A stretch of 64,000 nt of DNA, from assembly GCA_018907035.1 (NCBI GenBank), contig JACCIC010000021.1, forward strand, positions 257,501-321,500, in the 5' to 3' direction. Below are positions 33,686 to 44,160 of the stretch, in pieces (position 1 is the stretch's first letter; each line of letters begins with the position of its first letter). The translations under genes and the position numbers were made by a program. The notes under the pieces are model-generated. The model was not told the origin of the DNA, did no database searches, and saw nothing but the letters and a program-made list of their open reading frames with translations. This DNA is from Sycobia sp. Sy_11 (Eukaryota > Arthropoda > Insecta > Hymenoptera > Epichrysomallidae).

Positions 33686-36600
33686 GATAACTGAAATATT
33701 TTAATCAATATTATTTAAAAATCAATGTAAGAAATAAATTTTGCTCAAACAAAAATATTTAGAAAAAAATATATTATTACATAACTTATAAAATGTAAAA
33801 AAGATATTACCTGTAGACCTAAACCTGGTACTCCAAATATACCTCTCATTTTAGCTTTTGGGCCTCGTTTTCTTCCAAATTCCGTCATTTTTTGTCGTTT
33901 TTGATAACCTAATTTTCCTACACCTTTAGGTCGACCAACCAGACCTCCACCAAGACCAAGTCTCTTCTTAGCAATTTTTGAGGCACAAAAAGGCTTTCCT
34001 TTTCCTAATCCTATTGAATAGAATGTATCTTCCGAGCTTCCTTGGTAATCGAACTCTGAAGAATCCCCATCTCCATACAGACTCTCCTGTGATGCAGTTA
34101 AGCTTGATTCGCCTCCGTAATCTTCAACACTGTCCTTCCGTTTCACCAGGGCGACATTCTTGCAATGAAGACAAACATAGTCGTAATCTGGTTTAGCCTC
34201 CTTACGGTGTTGATAAATCAACGGATCCGCTTCAGGATCGCAAGTACCATGAACAAACTTTTTACAAGAACTACATTGTACCATTTCTCTGTAAGCAGCC
34301 GCTCTATAAGCTTTTCTGCAAAGTGGACAAGAGAAGCCCTTATTCCGCTGCTGATAACATGAATCACAAACTGTATAATGAGAATGCCAACGCGACGAAA
34401 GACCGGCACCAGGCGTTCGTGATCCGCAATCAGTACAAACCCGACAACACTTGCATTTCCAACCATACTTGGGTATAGAGGTCACAATCGGTCTTAAACA
34501 ACTAGGATGATAAGCTTTGTCGCATCTCTCACAAGTCATCACCTTAGCTAGTTCCTCGGGTTGTCGACATACCTGACAAAGACGACAGTTGGTGCATTGC
34601 CATCCCGCTCGAACACTCGGTAGTAAAGCCAGTCCGACACAGTTCCCATGATAATGCTGTCCACAGATGGAACACATCACCAAATTAGATACGTCTCCCA
34701 TTCCCAGGCACGTGATACATTTTATTCTTTCTCCATCACCATTTACTGAAAATAGTAATTATTTAGAATTAAAATTGATTAAAATATGAAACTTGAAAAA
34801 ATAAAAAAATCTTACATAATAAAGGAACTTGTCCTAAATGTTGGCTGCAAAATAATGATAAGCTCTTTACATCTTGAAAACAGCTAGATGCAGCTGCACA
34901 AGGGAAATGAAAATAACGATTGCATGATTGCACCTGAAAATAATTATAAAATTCAATTATACAGTATATATGAGTTTTTAAGAATTAATATTGTTGAAAC
35001 ACTGCTTTACTTTGCAGGAGATGCCTGCTCCATAATGAGAACAACAAGCGCAGCGACGCCTGGAAGCTTGTACGATAGCGGCGCTAATAATTTTTGTAGA
35101 CATTTCTTGATTACAGCTAGTCCAAAGTGCACAAGCTTGATGTACATAATAGTAACCTGTAGATTCGAAGATTAATCCTAAATCTGGTTCCTCCAAATAA
35201 CCAACTATAGTTAATTCTTCAACAGGTTCTGTAAAATTTGTTAGACTAGGATTTCTGTAAAAAAAAAATAATAGTTTTCTATTTAACATATTAAGCAAAA
35301 ATTTTAACATTTTTTGCACACACAGATAAACACACACACACATACACGCGTGCGACAATCAAAGTATCCTTATTTGACTTTGATTATAGCAAGCTTAAAT
35401 GTATGGTAACCAAAAATTTATATTATTTTTAATAATAATGATACTTATTTGTTTATCTGAATTAATTTTTAAATGATCATTTATTAATCACCATAAAAAA
35501 TTTATTAGTATAATAGTATTATATTTTTTCAAATATATTACATAGCAATTGGTAAATTATTTAATAAATCTATAAAAAAAAAAAAATTAAAATATTAACA
35601 CATTGTGAACATAATTTATTCTGATTAAAAAGTTGTATATGAAAACACTGTGAAACATTCACCTTTTAATATCATCTATTTAACATATGACTTTATTATT
35701 ATAAATTAGTTCTTCATAATTTAAAAAAATATATTATTAAATCAATAAAAACTGATTTTATACCTGCACTTAGCTAAGCTTTTTTGTCTGCGACATGTCA
35801 CAGCTCCAAGACCACTGCTTGCACGTGGACTTTTATCTCCAGTTGCAGGTACATCAACAAGACTTTCTGGAGTTTCTTCACGATTAGTATTTTTATCAGG
35901 TGTGAAATCCTCAGGTATAGGAAGCTTTAAAAGTTCACCTTGACCTAGCTGACTTCTTTCACTTAAATTGCACAGAGCACATACTTTTCCCGGCCTAATG
36001 CATTATAGAAAATATAAATTAATTTTTGTCAAAAACAACTACTACTACATTTATTTTCAATTTATACATTTATTTATTATTATTAGTAATCGATATTCTA
36101 TTCATCTTTTTCGATTATCAGATATTCCAAATATTTGAATATTTGAATATCAGAATAATCGATACTTAGTTATTTAATAAGTGTTCACTTTTATGTATAT
36201 AAAATAAATACTCGAAATAAGTAATGCTTTTTGATTTAAATACTAAAATTATGAATTATTTACATAAAAATAAATTGAAAAATAATAAAATAAGTTTAAC
36301 ATGTTTTTCATTATAAATAAATTATAATTATTTAATTAATTGAATATACTAGTTATTTATACTATTTATTTTGAAACTTCATAGATTTTAGGAATTTCAT
36401 AAGAGTATTATCAATTTATTTAAATTATGTTGTGGTTTTCAAAACATATAAATATTAATCACATAGCCATGTATTTATGATCCAGATAATTAAATAAACA
36501 AATATTAACCAAATATTTGTACTATCCCAATTTTTCACTACTAATTCTATATAAATAATATGAATAGATATTTTGATATCCAAATATTCTCAGTCGTAGA

Positions 36601-37545
36601 TTCTATTATTTTAAATATAAAAGTACATACCATTGTTCAGGAAAATAAGGAGGCTCCTCTGGTGCTGGCATAGATCTTTCAAGTCCAGAGGACTCTCCAT
36701 CAATTGAAGCATCATCTCCAATTCTTAAAGGACTTGGTGATTTTGAATGTGTATCATCATCTTTGCTCTTCGTCCGACGAGGCATACCCCTTCCATAACC
36801 AAATCTATATTTTTTGTAATAAAATCCTTTAGTTGCATTTATTTTTTACCATTTTAAAAATAATGCTTTACTCCATAATTAAATATGATATAAAATGTTA
36901 TATTCTATTTAATATTGATTGCAATTTATTTTATTAATTAGTTTCTTACCCATTATTGAAATAAAAGAACTTAATAATATATATATTTTTAAATAATTTT
37001 TTTTTATCACTAAATAAATTGTATGGATATTAATACTTTTCGAATATGAAGTATATAGCTATGTTAAAATAGAATGCTTACCCTTTTCCTCTTGCTGAAC
37101 CTCTTCCAAATCCTCTACGCATACCACTACCACGAGGTATTCCAGGAGGACGTTCTTTTCTTGGTCTTCCTGGTCCACGTCTAATATGCAAAGGCTTTCC
37201 ACCTGGCAGGGAGAATTTTGGGTACCGCAAGGAGTCATGAAAGACATCTTCTGAGGTAACTATAAGTAAATAATGTTTTATTATAATAATGGATTTTAAA
37301 AACTAATATTTTGAAATCTTTAATAGGAAATTACTGTTGTATGCATCACGAGCATTACTATTTAAACTATCAGCATGGAAACCAAGGCACTGGTTTGTGC
37401 TTGGAATTGGTGCAGATCCAAGCAGCTGATCCGAGTTTGCTGGGGAGATAGGTATTCCAGAATTTTCTTCGTCATCATCTTCACCATCTGAAGCATCATC
37501 GAGCTCCATTTCCTCCTCCCCTTCCAATCGCTCATCATCATCCAT
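10625..37545 (-). CDS. trr: Histone H3K4 methyltransferase KMT2C/D (Trithorax-related), fused Lpt-trr form
   Basis: 34 coding exons with GT-AG joins, 6,075 residues. Exons (high to low): 37335-37545, 37082-37250, 36631-36804, 35764-35994, 35011-35254, 34816-34933, 33811-34745, 31771-33517, 31543-31704, 31338-31470, 30936-31150, 30717-30841, 29135-30037, 27192-27327, 26650-26747, 25727-26537, 25474-25656, 24881-25387, 24263-24799, 23989-24155, 23327-23479, 22383-22734, 21823-22010, 16504-21682, 14678-16090, 14086-14526, 13735-14005, 13428-13654, 12993-13210, 12526-12909, 12103-12456, 11058-12023, 10791-10973, 10625-10717. Domains: AT-hook (~90), extended PHD (~185-375), PHD clusters (~385-560, ~715-910), HMG box (~1425-1488), long Gln/Pro/Ser-rich centre, second extended PHD (~5555-5670), FYRN/FYRC, WIN motif GCARTE, SET and post-SET. 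Family role: monomethylates H3K4 at enhancers as the COMPASS-like catalytic subunit. The exon 21-22 junction is least certain; the exon 22 donor (GTTGGT) is weak. Confidence 0.95.
11330..11920 (-). other. trr: FYRN/FYRC and WIN motif of trr
   Basis: Within exon 32, HNNLLRVGSLIFLSVGQLLP through KIVRFYWSMR is the FYRN half and FRVLVQEP...AVWNRILEPLAELR the FYRC half. Both are shared only by KMT2 and TBRG1 proteins. The WIN sequence SGCARTEP follows some 100 residues later and carries the invariant Arg that inserts into WDR5 (family knowledge). Order and spacing match KMT2C/D. Confidence 0.9.
11990..12456 (-). other. trr: Second extended PHD finger (ePHD2) of trr
   Basis: Exon 31 and the start of exon 32 encode RCMFCQNIGDG, HLNCALWSEDVYE, CILCKQPGATVKC and the final HYHLGCAVRDGC...YCSQH. 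This is the Cys4-zinc-knuckle-PHD layout placed just before FYRN in KMT2C/D. It is probably a histone-reading or nucleosome-contacting module (family inference). Confidence 0.9.
14678..21682 (-). other. trr: Giant low-complexity exons 24-25 of trr
   Basis: Exon 24 (16504-21682) alone gives about 1,726 residues. It starts with a KMT2C/D-typical helix (SLNSKQRQCRKSGNELPENDAAEL), continues with Gln/Pro/Met/Ser repeats of the kind SPM...HSP, and holds an island RYGFFKLGLRGG. It ends in a long acidic and Ser/Thr-rich stretch. Exon 25 (14678-16090) has a polyGln tract at 15100-15345 and the LxxLL motif LKQLL near 15940. LRTLL near 17255 is another LxxLL. In the family LxxLL motifs contact nuclear receptors. 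Most of this region should be disordered, and only short islands are likely to be conserved. Confidence 0.85.
22139..22196. repeat. (AT)n microsatellite in trr intron 22
   Basis: About 29 AT units between the exons at 21823-22010 and 22383-22734. Confidence 0.98.
27328..29134 (-). other. trr intron 13
   Basis: At 1.8 kb this is the largest coding-region intron of the gene. It is AT-rich, holds no protein-like frame, and I see no recognisable repeat in it. Confidence 0.75.
30717..31015 (-). other. trr: HMG box of trr
   Basis: The end of exon 11 and exon 12 encode a basic helix-rich segment. It starts near NMNHPEWKTEYP and continues through WSERYKQIVKKWRTLPGDKK to APYVSQARENRAAIRMKK. It is placed as in human KMT2C/D, between the PHD block and the first Gln-rich region. 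The HMG-I/Y-type box of this family may contact DNA or acetylated H4 (family knowledge). Confidence 0.85.
31705..31770 (-). other. 66-nt intron that is in frame and stop-free
   Basis: The intron between exons 8 and 9 of trr has a good donor (GTATGT) and acceptor (TTTTAG). It is exactly 22 codons long and has no stop, so unspliced RNA would add a hydrophobic stretch (ending in FILLIIL) to the protein. Splicing is the better model because the joined exons give the natural VRDTGLSNMASQ sequence. Confidence 0.8.
31900..35994 (-). other. trr: N-terminal PHD-finger block of trr (Lpt-equivalent part)
   Basis: Exons 4-6 encode an extended PHD (VCALCNLSERSQLG, then HQACALWTS, RRRCACCSHYGAGISC and YFHFPCAAA). 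Exon 7 adds PHD fingers (IKCITC...CSICGQHYHGNC, CQVCRQPEE...CDKAYHPSC, and a RING-like FSCPLCRKAYRA...FVHGTC). Exon 8 adds DICVMCGAIG...QCYHPYC, CEGCGERNDEGRLILCDDCD and CIQCERWLHC. Drosophila encodes this block in a separate gene (Lpt). Here it is joined by continuous phase-matched exons to the SET half. Confidence 0.93.
33614..33684. repeat. (CA)n / (CG)n compound microsatellite in trr intron 7
   Basis: CA units interrupted by a short CG run (about 33628-33636), then an unbroken CA run to 33684. Confidence 0.97.
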
Positions 37546-37577
37546 GGCACTTTATTCTCAGGCAATAAATTGTGACA
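37546..37577 (-). other. trr: 5' UTR part of the first trr coding exon
   Basis: A clear acceptor (TTTATTTTATAG) ends just before 37577 on the minus strand, 32 nt above the ATG at 37545. The ATG exon is therefore not the first exon of the transcript and an upstream non-coding exon is expected. The start is supported by the acidic N-terminus that follows and by the short leader. Confidence 0.7.
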
Positions 37578-38079
37578 CTATAAAATAAATTATTTATACA
37601 TGAATAAATGATAATAATGCTGGTTGAAACAATATAAGTTCTAAAATAAATTCTGTATTTATTATTGTAATGAAGACATTAAAATTAATTCCATGGTGAT
37701 TGTTATTAAAAAGACAATTCATATTTTGTATTATTTTAAAAATACTTTTAAAAAGCTACTATTCAATCTATTTTTATTATAATTTTTTAAACTAGTCTTA
37801 AAATATGAAAAAAGTTTATCAGACTTGAATATATTTTTACATAATTTATTACTTAAAATAACATATTCTGTCATAATATATATTCTTGTGGGAACAAGAG
37901 TAAAAACAAAAAAAAAACGACACAGTAAAAAATTAACGTATTTAATTTTTTTTTGAACAAGATTAAACGTTACTCTGACAGTTCACCAAAACATAAAAAC
38001 AAAAAGCCCTTTTCAAAGGGAATTCAATCAATGTGTTGATAAATAAATTCGTGATCGCTAATCTAAAACGATCGATCAC

Positions 38080-39110
38080 TTCTTTTGACAAAAATTAGAG
38101 AAACCAGAACGAACACGAAAATCACCACGCAAGCTACGCACGATCCTCGCAGCCTCAAACGACCCAATGCAGCGCCGTGTTCGCCGATCGACGTCGACTG
38201 ATCGGTCGCCACCATCACCTTATACCTTACGCACTTTTGATAACACCGATGCAGTGGGCAACGGATTGCTATTTTATAAGTTAAAGCAATACACTAGCAC
38301 CTAGATACACGAAACCGTGACGGTCTGCCGTGCGCGTCCCTTCGACCGCGGGCCTTCCCTATACTCGCAGAGCCAGCAGCCCGTCGCGCTCTTGTGAACA
38401 GAGGCTCGCTCAGCCAACGCGCGGGGGTATAAGCGCGTCGTGGGCGACCGAAATCAGCAGGAACTGCCATGGGCCATCGCTACGACGCGTCCCGACGCAG
38501 AAGCGTCTTCATGGAACGATCGAGCTGCTGACCAAGACACGCCATTGTCGTGCTCGGGAGCCGTGACAGGGTTTGTAGGCTATAAACACGCACACAGCCG
38601 TACGCGCGCACTTATGGACGAATATATGCGGCTGATGCTCGACCGGCCGTAGAAAGACAATACCTGTGGCGTCTACTGCTGCCTTCTCGGTGGCCTCATG
38701 GCTGAACAGCGCGTCCAGTTGTCCAGGTCTTGTAAGCAGCTTACGCGAGTCGACCGAGTAAACATGTTGCAGCAGAGAAAAAAATGTCACACAAGCACGC
38801 TCACTCGATCGCTCCGTTTCTAGAGCCTCTGGCTCTGATCCGCGCGCGCGAGTAGCCCTCTGGTAAATGCACATATATACGTACACATATAACGATACAC
38901 ACACGCCGGGAGGCGCGACAGAACGAAGCGAACTAGAGAGCCACCGCCACACGGCCGCTGCTGTTGCCTCTGCCCTGCCTTTCCCCTCGCAACCGTTCCT
39001 CGCTTCACGCCAACACTTTATTCCACGCATACGCGTGCACTCGAGCCTCGAGGTAGCAGTTTGCTCCACCCTTGACCCTCCACTTGCTTCCAATGTTGTC
39101 CAGACTCAGC
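38080..39110 (-). promoter_or_regulatory. GC-rich block, probable trr promoter and first non-coding exon
   Basis: About 1 kb with far higher GC and CpG content than its flanks. It lies directly upstream of trr and 3' of the next gene, which points away from it. Several minus-strand splice-donor-like sites are present (for example GTAAGG at 38225-38230). The open frames in it have no family-like content. A promoter reading is an inference from base composition and position. Confidence 0.55.
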
Positions 39111-39152
39111 AAATCACAAGCTAAGGAAGGTGCTTGCGTCATACACTCATAC

Positions 39153-39154
<2 letters not shown>

Positions 39155-39221
<67 letters not shown>
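39155..39221. repeat. (AT)n microsatellite
   Basis: About 33 AT units between the GC-rich block and the 3' end of the unassigned gene. Confidence 0.98.
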
Positions 39222-39227
<6 letters not shown>

Positions 39228-39827
39228 TTATGCATACATATGAACAGCAAAAGGAATGGTTTGGACTGGTATAAGCAGGTATGTAATGCATCTATCTATA
39301 GTGGATAGACTAACTAACTATAGTAAGCAGAGTGTAGTTGCATATAAGCAGATATAGCAAGCACCTAAGCGAAATTAGCGGCAAGCCTGATGGCTGAAAT
39401 AGTGAAATTTGAATGGCTGATGCATCTTGGTTCTTTCCATGTCCGCTTTTCACTATAATATCCCACTCTTCCCACTCGTCTGCTCGTATCCTATCTTGCC
39501 CTCGTTGTTGCATAGTTTACAATGGACGATTTTTCCAGAAATCTTTACGCGGATGATTTTAAACCCATCGAGCGTATTAATGAACGTACTCTTGATTAAT
39601 ATTGTACAATAATTTTTATTACTAATCTATAAAACTTGAATAGCAAGATTATATTTTTATTTAAAAAATAAAAAAATATTTATTTACTTAAATCATTCTT
39701 TTTAATTGGAACGTTTTATAATTTCAGAAGATATAAAATTATAATGATTTTTATTCAACTATATTACACACTGACATCTAATTTTTTTAAATGTAACAAT
39801 AATAAAAATGGATGTAAAACTTCATTT

Positions 39828-39833
39828 TTTATT
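39828..39833 (-). promoter_or_regulatory. Candidate poly(A) signal for the unassigned gene
   Basis: AATAAA on the minus strand, about 160 nt after the stop codon at 39996. Confidence 0.4.
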
Positions 39834-39995
39834 CAAACTATTTTACATTATAAAAATATTAAGTAATAAAAAATACTTTTATTTTTATAATACATATATC
39901 TCTCATATTTTCTATAAAATGTGGTACATAAGTTTCAGAACATAAGGTTGTATAATATAGACCATTTTCAAATAATTTTAGATATACATAAATTT

Positions 39996-41570
39996 TCATA
40001 ATTCTTGCATTTCTTTACGAACATCATTTCTTATTTTAACAAGACCTTCCATTGTCAAATTATTTTCATTTATCATTGCTTGCAAAACTATTAATTTATG
40101 TTTTACAAAATTTATTTTATTTGTTGTTAAAATTATTCTGCTTATTTTACTAGAGAAAGGATCTTGGAAATAATTTTTTATCAAACACCAAACACCCTCA
40201 TCATTTTTTTCAGTAATAAGATCCGTTGTTGTATGTAGTTTAGCTGATAAATTTGATATACAAATTGGCATTTGAATAATAGTATTATCTTTTTTAACTT
40301 TTTTTAATGAAAAGGTTACTTTTCCTCTGCTTTTCAACATTTTCACTACTATACAATTTTGAGGTAGTACATTTTCAAAATTACATATTAAAAATACTTG
40401 GTTTAGCAGCCTTTGTACAGAATCTTTAGAACAATATTGAAGATGATCTTTACTGACAAACATATTTATTCTTTTTAGCATATCTTCCTTTTCTTCCAAT
40501 TTTTCCCTTAAGCATTTCAATTCTATTGACTTTTTACATATGGTTTCCACAATTTCATCTAAACCTTTCAGCATCTTGTTATCTAATTTGACATAATTAC
40601 TAATATCCTGAGCATATGAATCCTTTAAATAGTTAAAATTAACTTGAGATAATTCATTAGAATCATTTAAATAAATAATATATTTTGATTCATAAATTCT
40701 AAAACTTTTATAATGATTCTCTTCTATTTTGATGTCTTGGGAAGAATTATCCAATAACATTTTCTTTATATAGTAAGTTTTTAACTCATTCGAATATATA
40801 ATAAATAATGTGTGTTCAATTTCTGAATCCATTATAGCACAAACAGTTTGGATATTAGGTTCAAGAAAAACTTTATCATATTTTAAATCACTGTTTATAA
40901 TATAGATTAAGATAACAACATTTGTATCAGTTTTTAAAACAGCTCCAACAACTTTTTTCATCCTTTCAATTGGACGAATTTCTTTTATTAAATAATTAGA
41001 GTTATATATTAACTGAATTGAATGGCTCGTCATTTTAAATAATTTTTTATCACAACTAATAAGACATAAATTGTCTCTATTGTCACAATTATCACTTAGA
41101 AATGCTTTGCGCAGAATATTATCGGTACTATCATAATTTAATGGAAGTACATGTATATTACTTGTTGAAGAAATAGGAAATAATTTTTTAATACTTTTTT
41201 GTTTTTTATTTTCTAAAATGAGCATTTCATTACTAAATGTAAAGACTTCACAAAAGTCTGCACCTAGCTCTATACCAGACTTACTTAAATTGGCAAATTC
41301 AAAATTGTCAGTCAATTTATAAATTCCAGTTGGAGAACAAAGAATAAAAATTCTTTCATTAAAACTACGAATATCTTTGATTATTTTAGGTGCCTTTAAA
41401 ACTTTGAGTGTTTGAGTGGAGTTGTTTTCATATAAATATGGAAAACAAACATATTCATCATTATTCCATATAAAACATGTATCTTTCCCATAAAAATTTA
41501 ATATTCTGAAATCTTCAGCTGTAAAACTTTCAGAGTCTGTATTTATATACATTTTAACTATATATAACAA
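39996..41570 (-). CDS. Unassigned single-exon protein, beta-rich N-terminus and coiled-coil C-terminal part
   Basis: An uninterrupted frame of 524 codons with normal amino-acid variety, in marked contrast to the AT-rich flanks, so it is very likely a real gene. I do not recognise the family. Residues about 1-330 alternate short hydrophobic and polar stretches, as in a beta-propeller (LNFYGKDTCFIW, DRVFIL-type strands such as NERIFILC and NLCLISC). Residues about 335-390 form a coiled coil (KMLKGLDEIVETICKKSIEL and KCLREKLEEKEDMLKRI). The C-terminal 130 residues are mixed, ending in NLTMEGLVKIRNDVRKEM. A second Met at residue 7 has a better insect start context (TTAAAATG). The layout recalls FANCB/FAAP100, but this is a guess from architecture only. 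No signal peptide or membrane segment is evident. Confidence 0.85.
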   Translation of the reverse strand: MLYIVKMYINTDSESFTAEDFRILNFYGKDTCFIWNNDEYVCFPYLYENNSTQTLKVLKAPKIIKDIRSFNERIFILCSPTGIYKLTDNFEFANLSKSGIELGADFCEVFTFSNEMLILENKKQKSIKKLFPISSTSNIHVLPLNYDSTDNILRKAFLSDNCDNRDNLCLISCDKKLFKMTSHSIQLIYNSNYLIKEIRPIERMKKVVGAVLKTDTNVVILIYIINSDLKYDKVFLEPNIQTVCAIMDSEIEHTLFIIYSNELKTYYIKKMLLDNSSQDIKIEENHYKSFRIYESKYIIYLNDSNELSQVNFNYLKDSYAQDISNYVKLDNKMLKGLDEIVETICKKSIELKCLREKLEEKEDMLKRINMFVSKDHLQYCSKDSVQRLLNQVFLICNFENVLPQNCIVVKMLKSRGKVTFSLKKVKKDNTIIQMPICISNLSAKLHTTTDLITEKNDEGVWCLIKNYFQDPFSSKISRIILTTNKINFVKHKLIVLQAMINENNLTMEGLVKIRNDVRKEMQEL

Positions 41571-43040
41571 TAATATATTATATGAACTGTATTAACAAGA
41601 TATGAACTCCATAAATCAAATTCTTAATTTCTGATCAAGCTAATTTATTTTCCTTGTATTTAAATATATTAAGTTTTGAAGCTGAGTATTCTTATGTCAA
41701 GTAAACTATTCACTAATAGTCATTGACAATTTTAACTAGATATCCTAGATTCTTCGATTTATACAAAAATATAAGTATGTTTTGCACTATTTAAGAAATC
41801 TGAAATTTTTTGAAAGAATATGGGTAATTTATAGAATTTCATTTTATCCATAATAGGCTCGAGTATAATTATGGTATATATAGATATAAAAAGAAAACGG
41901 CTCTTGATCTAATAGCTTCAATGATGATACTGATATTACTGATAATAATACTGATGATGATGGGTTATTTATTATATATTTGGAGAATTGATTTTGTAGT
42001 TGTTTATTGATGGGTGTCATTAGGTTATAACAATGTGCATACTGTTTTATAAGTTAGTAGGTTATATACACTTAGACCAACTTTTACTTTATTAACTTTT
42101 AAGGAAAGACTAGATCGTTATTGTAAGTTTTTATCGTGGCTTATTGTGTTCTATTTTTTTATCAAAGTCACGTGATACATGAAGGCAAGTTTACTTTGAT
42201 TTAAATTTTTTCCAAACATTTTCATTTTCTGCATTTTCTTATTAATTTAATATGGATACATTATTCATATTTGAATAGTTCTTTTATTTTATATTTCGTG
42301 ATACTTTTAAAATAAAAAATAATAATCTTGACTCTGCATTTGATTTTATCGCATGCATTATAACAGTATACGAATATCTAATTATTATAAATTAAAGAGT
42401 CGCGTATATTATTGTAATAATGTATACATTTTTCTTGAAAAGAATTCTGTAATTAAAGAAATAATCTATATGTATATAGAATATGTCACTATTAGACTTC
42501 CATATAACAAATTTCCTTCACCATTATTGTATTTTAGTATTTTTGATTTATTTTTAATGAAAAATTTATAACAATTAGGAAGAAGTTTTTACAAATAATT
42601 TTTGGAGCTCCGGAACGTTAATATTCTACATCAAATTGGCTGAATTAATACTGAAATAGTGAAAAGCATTAAAAACTTTGTATATAATAATAAATGAATG
42701 ATAGTATATGAAAAAATATAGAGTTTGTTAAAAATTATTTGAACCAAAATTTGTGGATCTATCTAAAATAAATTTGTTACATTCGATACACTTTTGCTTT
42801 AAAACTATAATTTTATGAGTAAAATTTAAAATTATAAAGTTCTTGTACCATATATGATCTGAGGGGCGAGGTACATTCCTGACGTATCGACTATGACTTG
42901 GGTTGATAGCAGCTCAAAAAATTCATAATTATTTGCATTTTTCTCAATAATTATTAGCTTTAGAGCAAAAATGGATAAAACATAAAAAATTGGTTTCAAT
43001 AGGATCTGTAACTTTTGTTTGAACATTTTCACAATTGCGT
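41571..43040. other. AT-rich stretch with no recognised feature
   Basis: It presumably contains the promoter of the unassigned gene near 41,571-41,800. I see no coding frame, RNA gene or repeat that I can support. Confidence 0.6.
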
Positions 43041-43043
43041 GCC

Positions 43044-43420
43044 TGGCGTTGCCATATCTAGATTAGGAGCCACAGCGGATGATCGTTCCACTCTTCAGTA
43101 CATTCAAAGAAATCCTTTAAACTAATTTTTGGATAAATTGGTCACTAAAATATGTCGCTGAGAAAAATCCTTTATGAATCTCAGGGACTGGTCCTCGGGT
43201 ATGTGGGAGTCTAATCTAACTACCTCGTTGGTGTATTCCTGTCGACTGTTTCCCATAGCTTTGAAAAAAGAGTTGCAGGCCGGAGTCGGCAGGCGTGCAC
43301 CGAGGAGACCTACTCTCCTTGACTTAACATCCCACCCCGGCAATCGCCGCTAGGCATTACTTCGGTGAGGGGGTCGGGATGTTCGCCTTTAGGGCGCGAC
43401 TAGTGTTAATTTATGTTAGC
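43044..43420. other. Isolated GC-rich patch, possibly a mobile-element remnant
   Basis: Base composition rises sharply between AT-rich flanks. A minus-strand frame of 73 codons (43122-43343) contains no motif I recognise. The patch marks the border between the gene region and the repeat-rich region, so an old insertion is the likeliest reading. Confidence 0.35.
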
Positions 43421-44160
43421 ATGTTTAGCATTTATAATGTTATACATGATCAAGGTTAGAAATAGGTTCAGAATTTATAATATGAAAACGTATTTAATTG
43501 ATACGTTTAAATATGTTTGATAATGAAATGGATTCCTATAGAAAAAGTTCCAAATTTCGTACAAATTCTGAAGTATATGAGAGATACTTCTAAAAGGTAA
43601 ATGTTTATGTTAAATTAATATTAAAATCTGTAAATGTATCAAAATGTACAGTAAATATATATTTATTATATATAATAGACTTTCAAGTATTTAAAATTGT
43701 AATATAATTTAGAAACTACATTTAATTTAACACTTATTTAACACTATTTGTGTTTTTTTCCAAGGCAATAGTTCTGATTATTTTGGCCAGGGACCCGAAA
43801 ATCTTGGCTTTAATTTAAAATCCAAGTGCCATAAAAATGATGGACTTAGAATGACCAAGTGTCATAAAAATCTTGGGTAAACTCGTTCACCACGGCGAAA
43901 CAATTAATATTGTATTTTTTTAGTGCTCCCAACGCTTCTAGATTATATTTTTATAATTTATATTAAAGCTAGATATTGTAATTTAATTTTATTTAAATTG
44001 ATTTAAGAATATTGGAAATTTCAATTAAAAGGTTATTCAATTTGTTTTTTCTCCTTTTTTACAAAAGTAAATGTGATTCGTGAGGTTTTTATGCCATCAA
44101 AGGCTTTTTCTCATATTATGAGCCTTAAATAAACATCTAAAATTCATGGTTCAAAAATAT
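43421..44160. other. AT-rich stretch with no recognised feature
   Basis: There is one small imperfect internal repeat (CCAAGTGCCATAAAAAT at about 43831 and a one-base variant near 43854). Nothing else is supported. Confidence 0.5.

Noticed and set aside
10625..37545. Separate genes for the PHD half and the SET half
   Set aside because: Every exon between them joins in phase, with the total length divisible by three. I saw no internal start context or stop that would support a split.
38509..39093. Minus-strand frame of 194 codons
   Set aside because: It lies in the GC-rich block where stop codons are rare. It has no family-like motif and its composition changes along its length, so a promoter or untranslated exon is more likely.
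42353..42571. Plus-strand frame of 72 codons
   Set aside because: AT-rich chance frame with no recognisable content.
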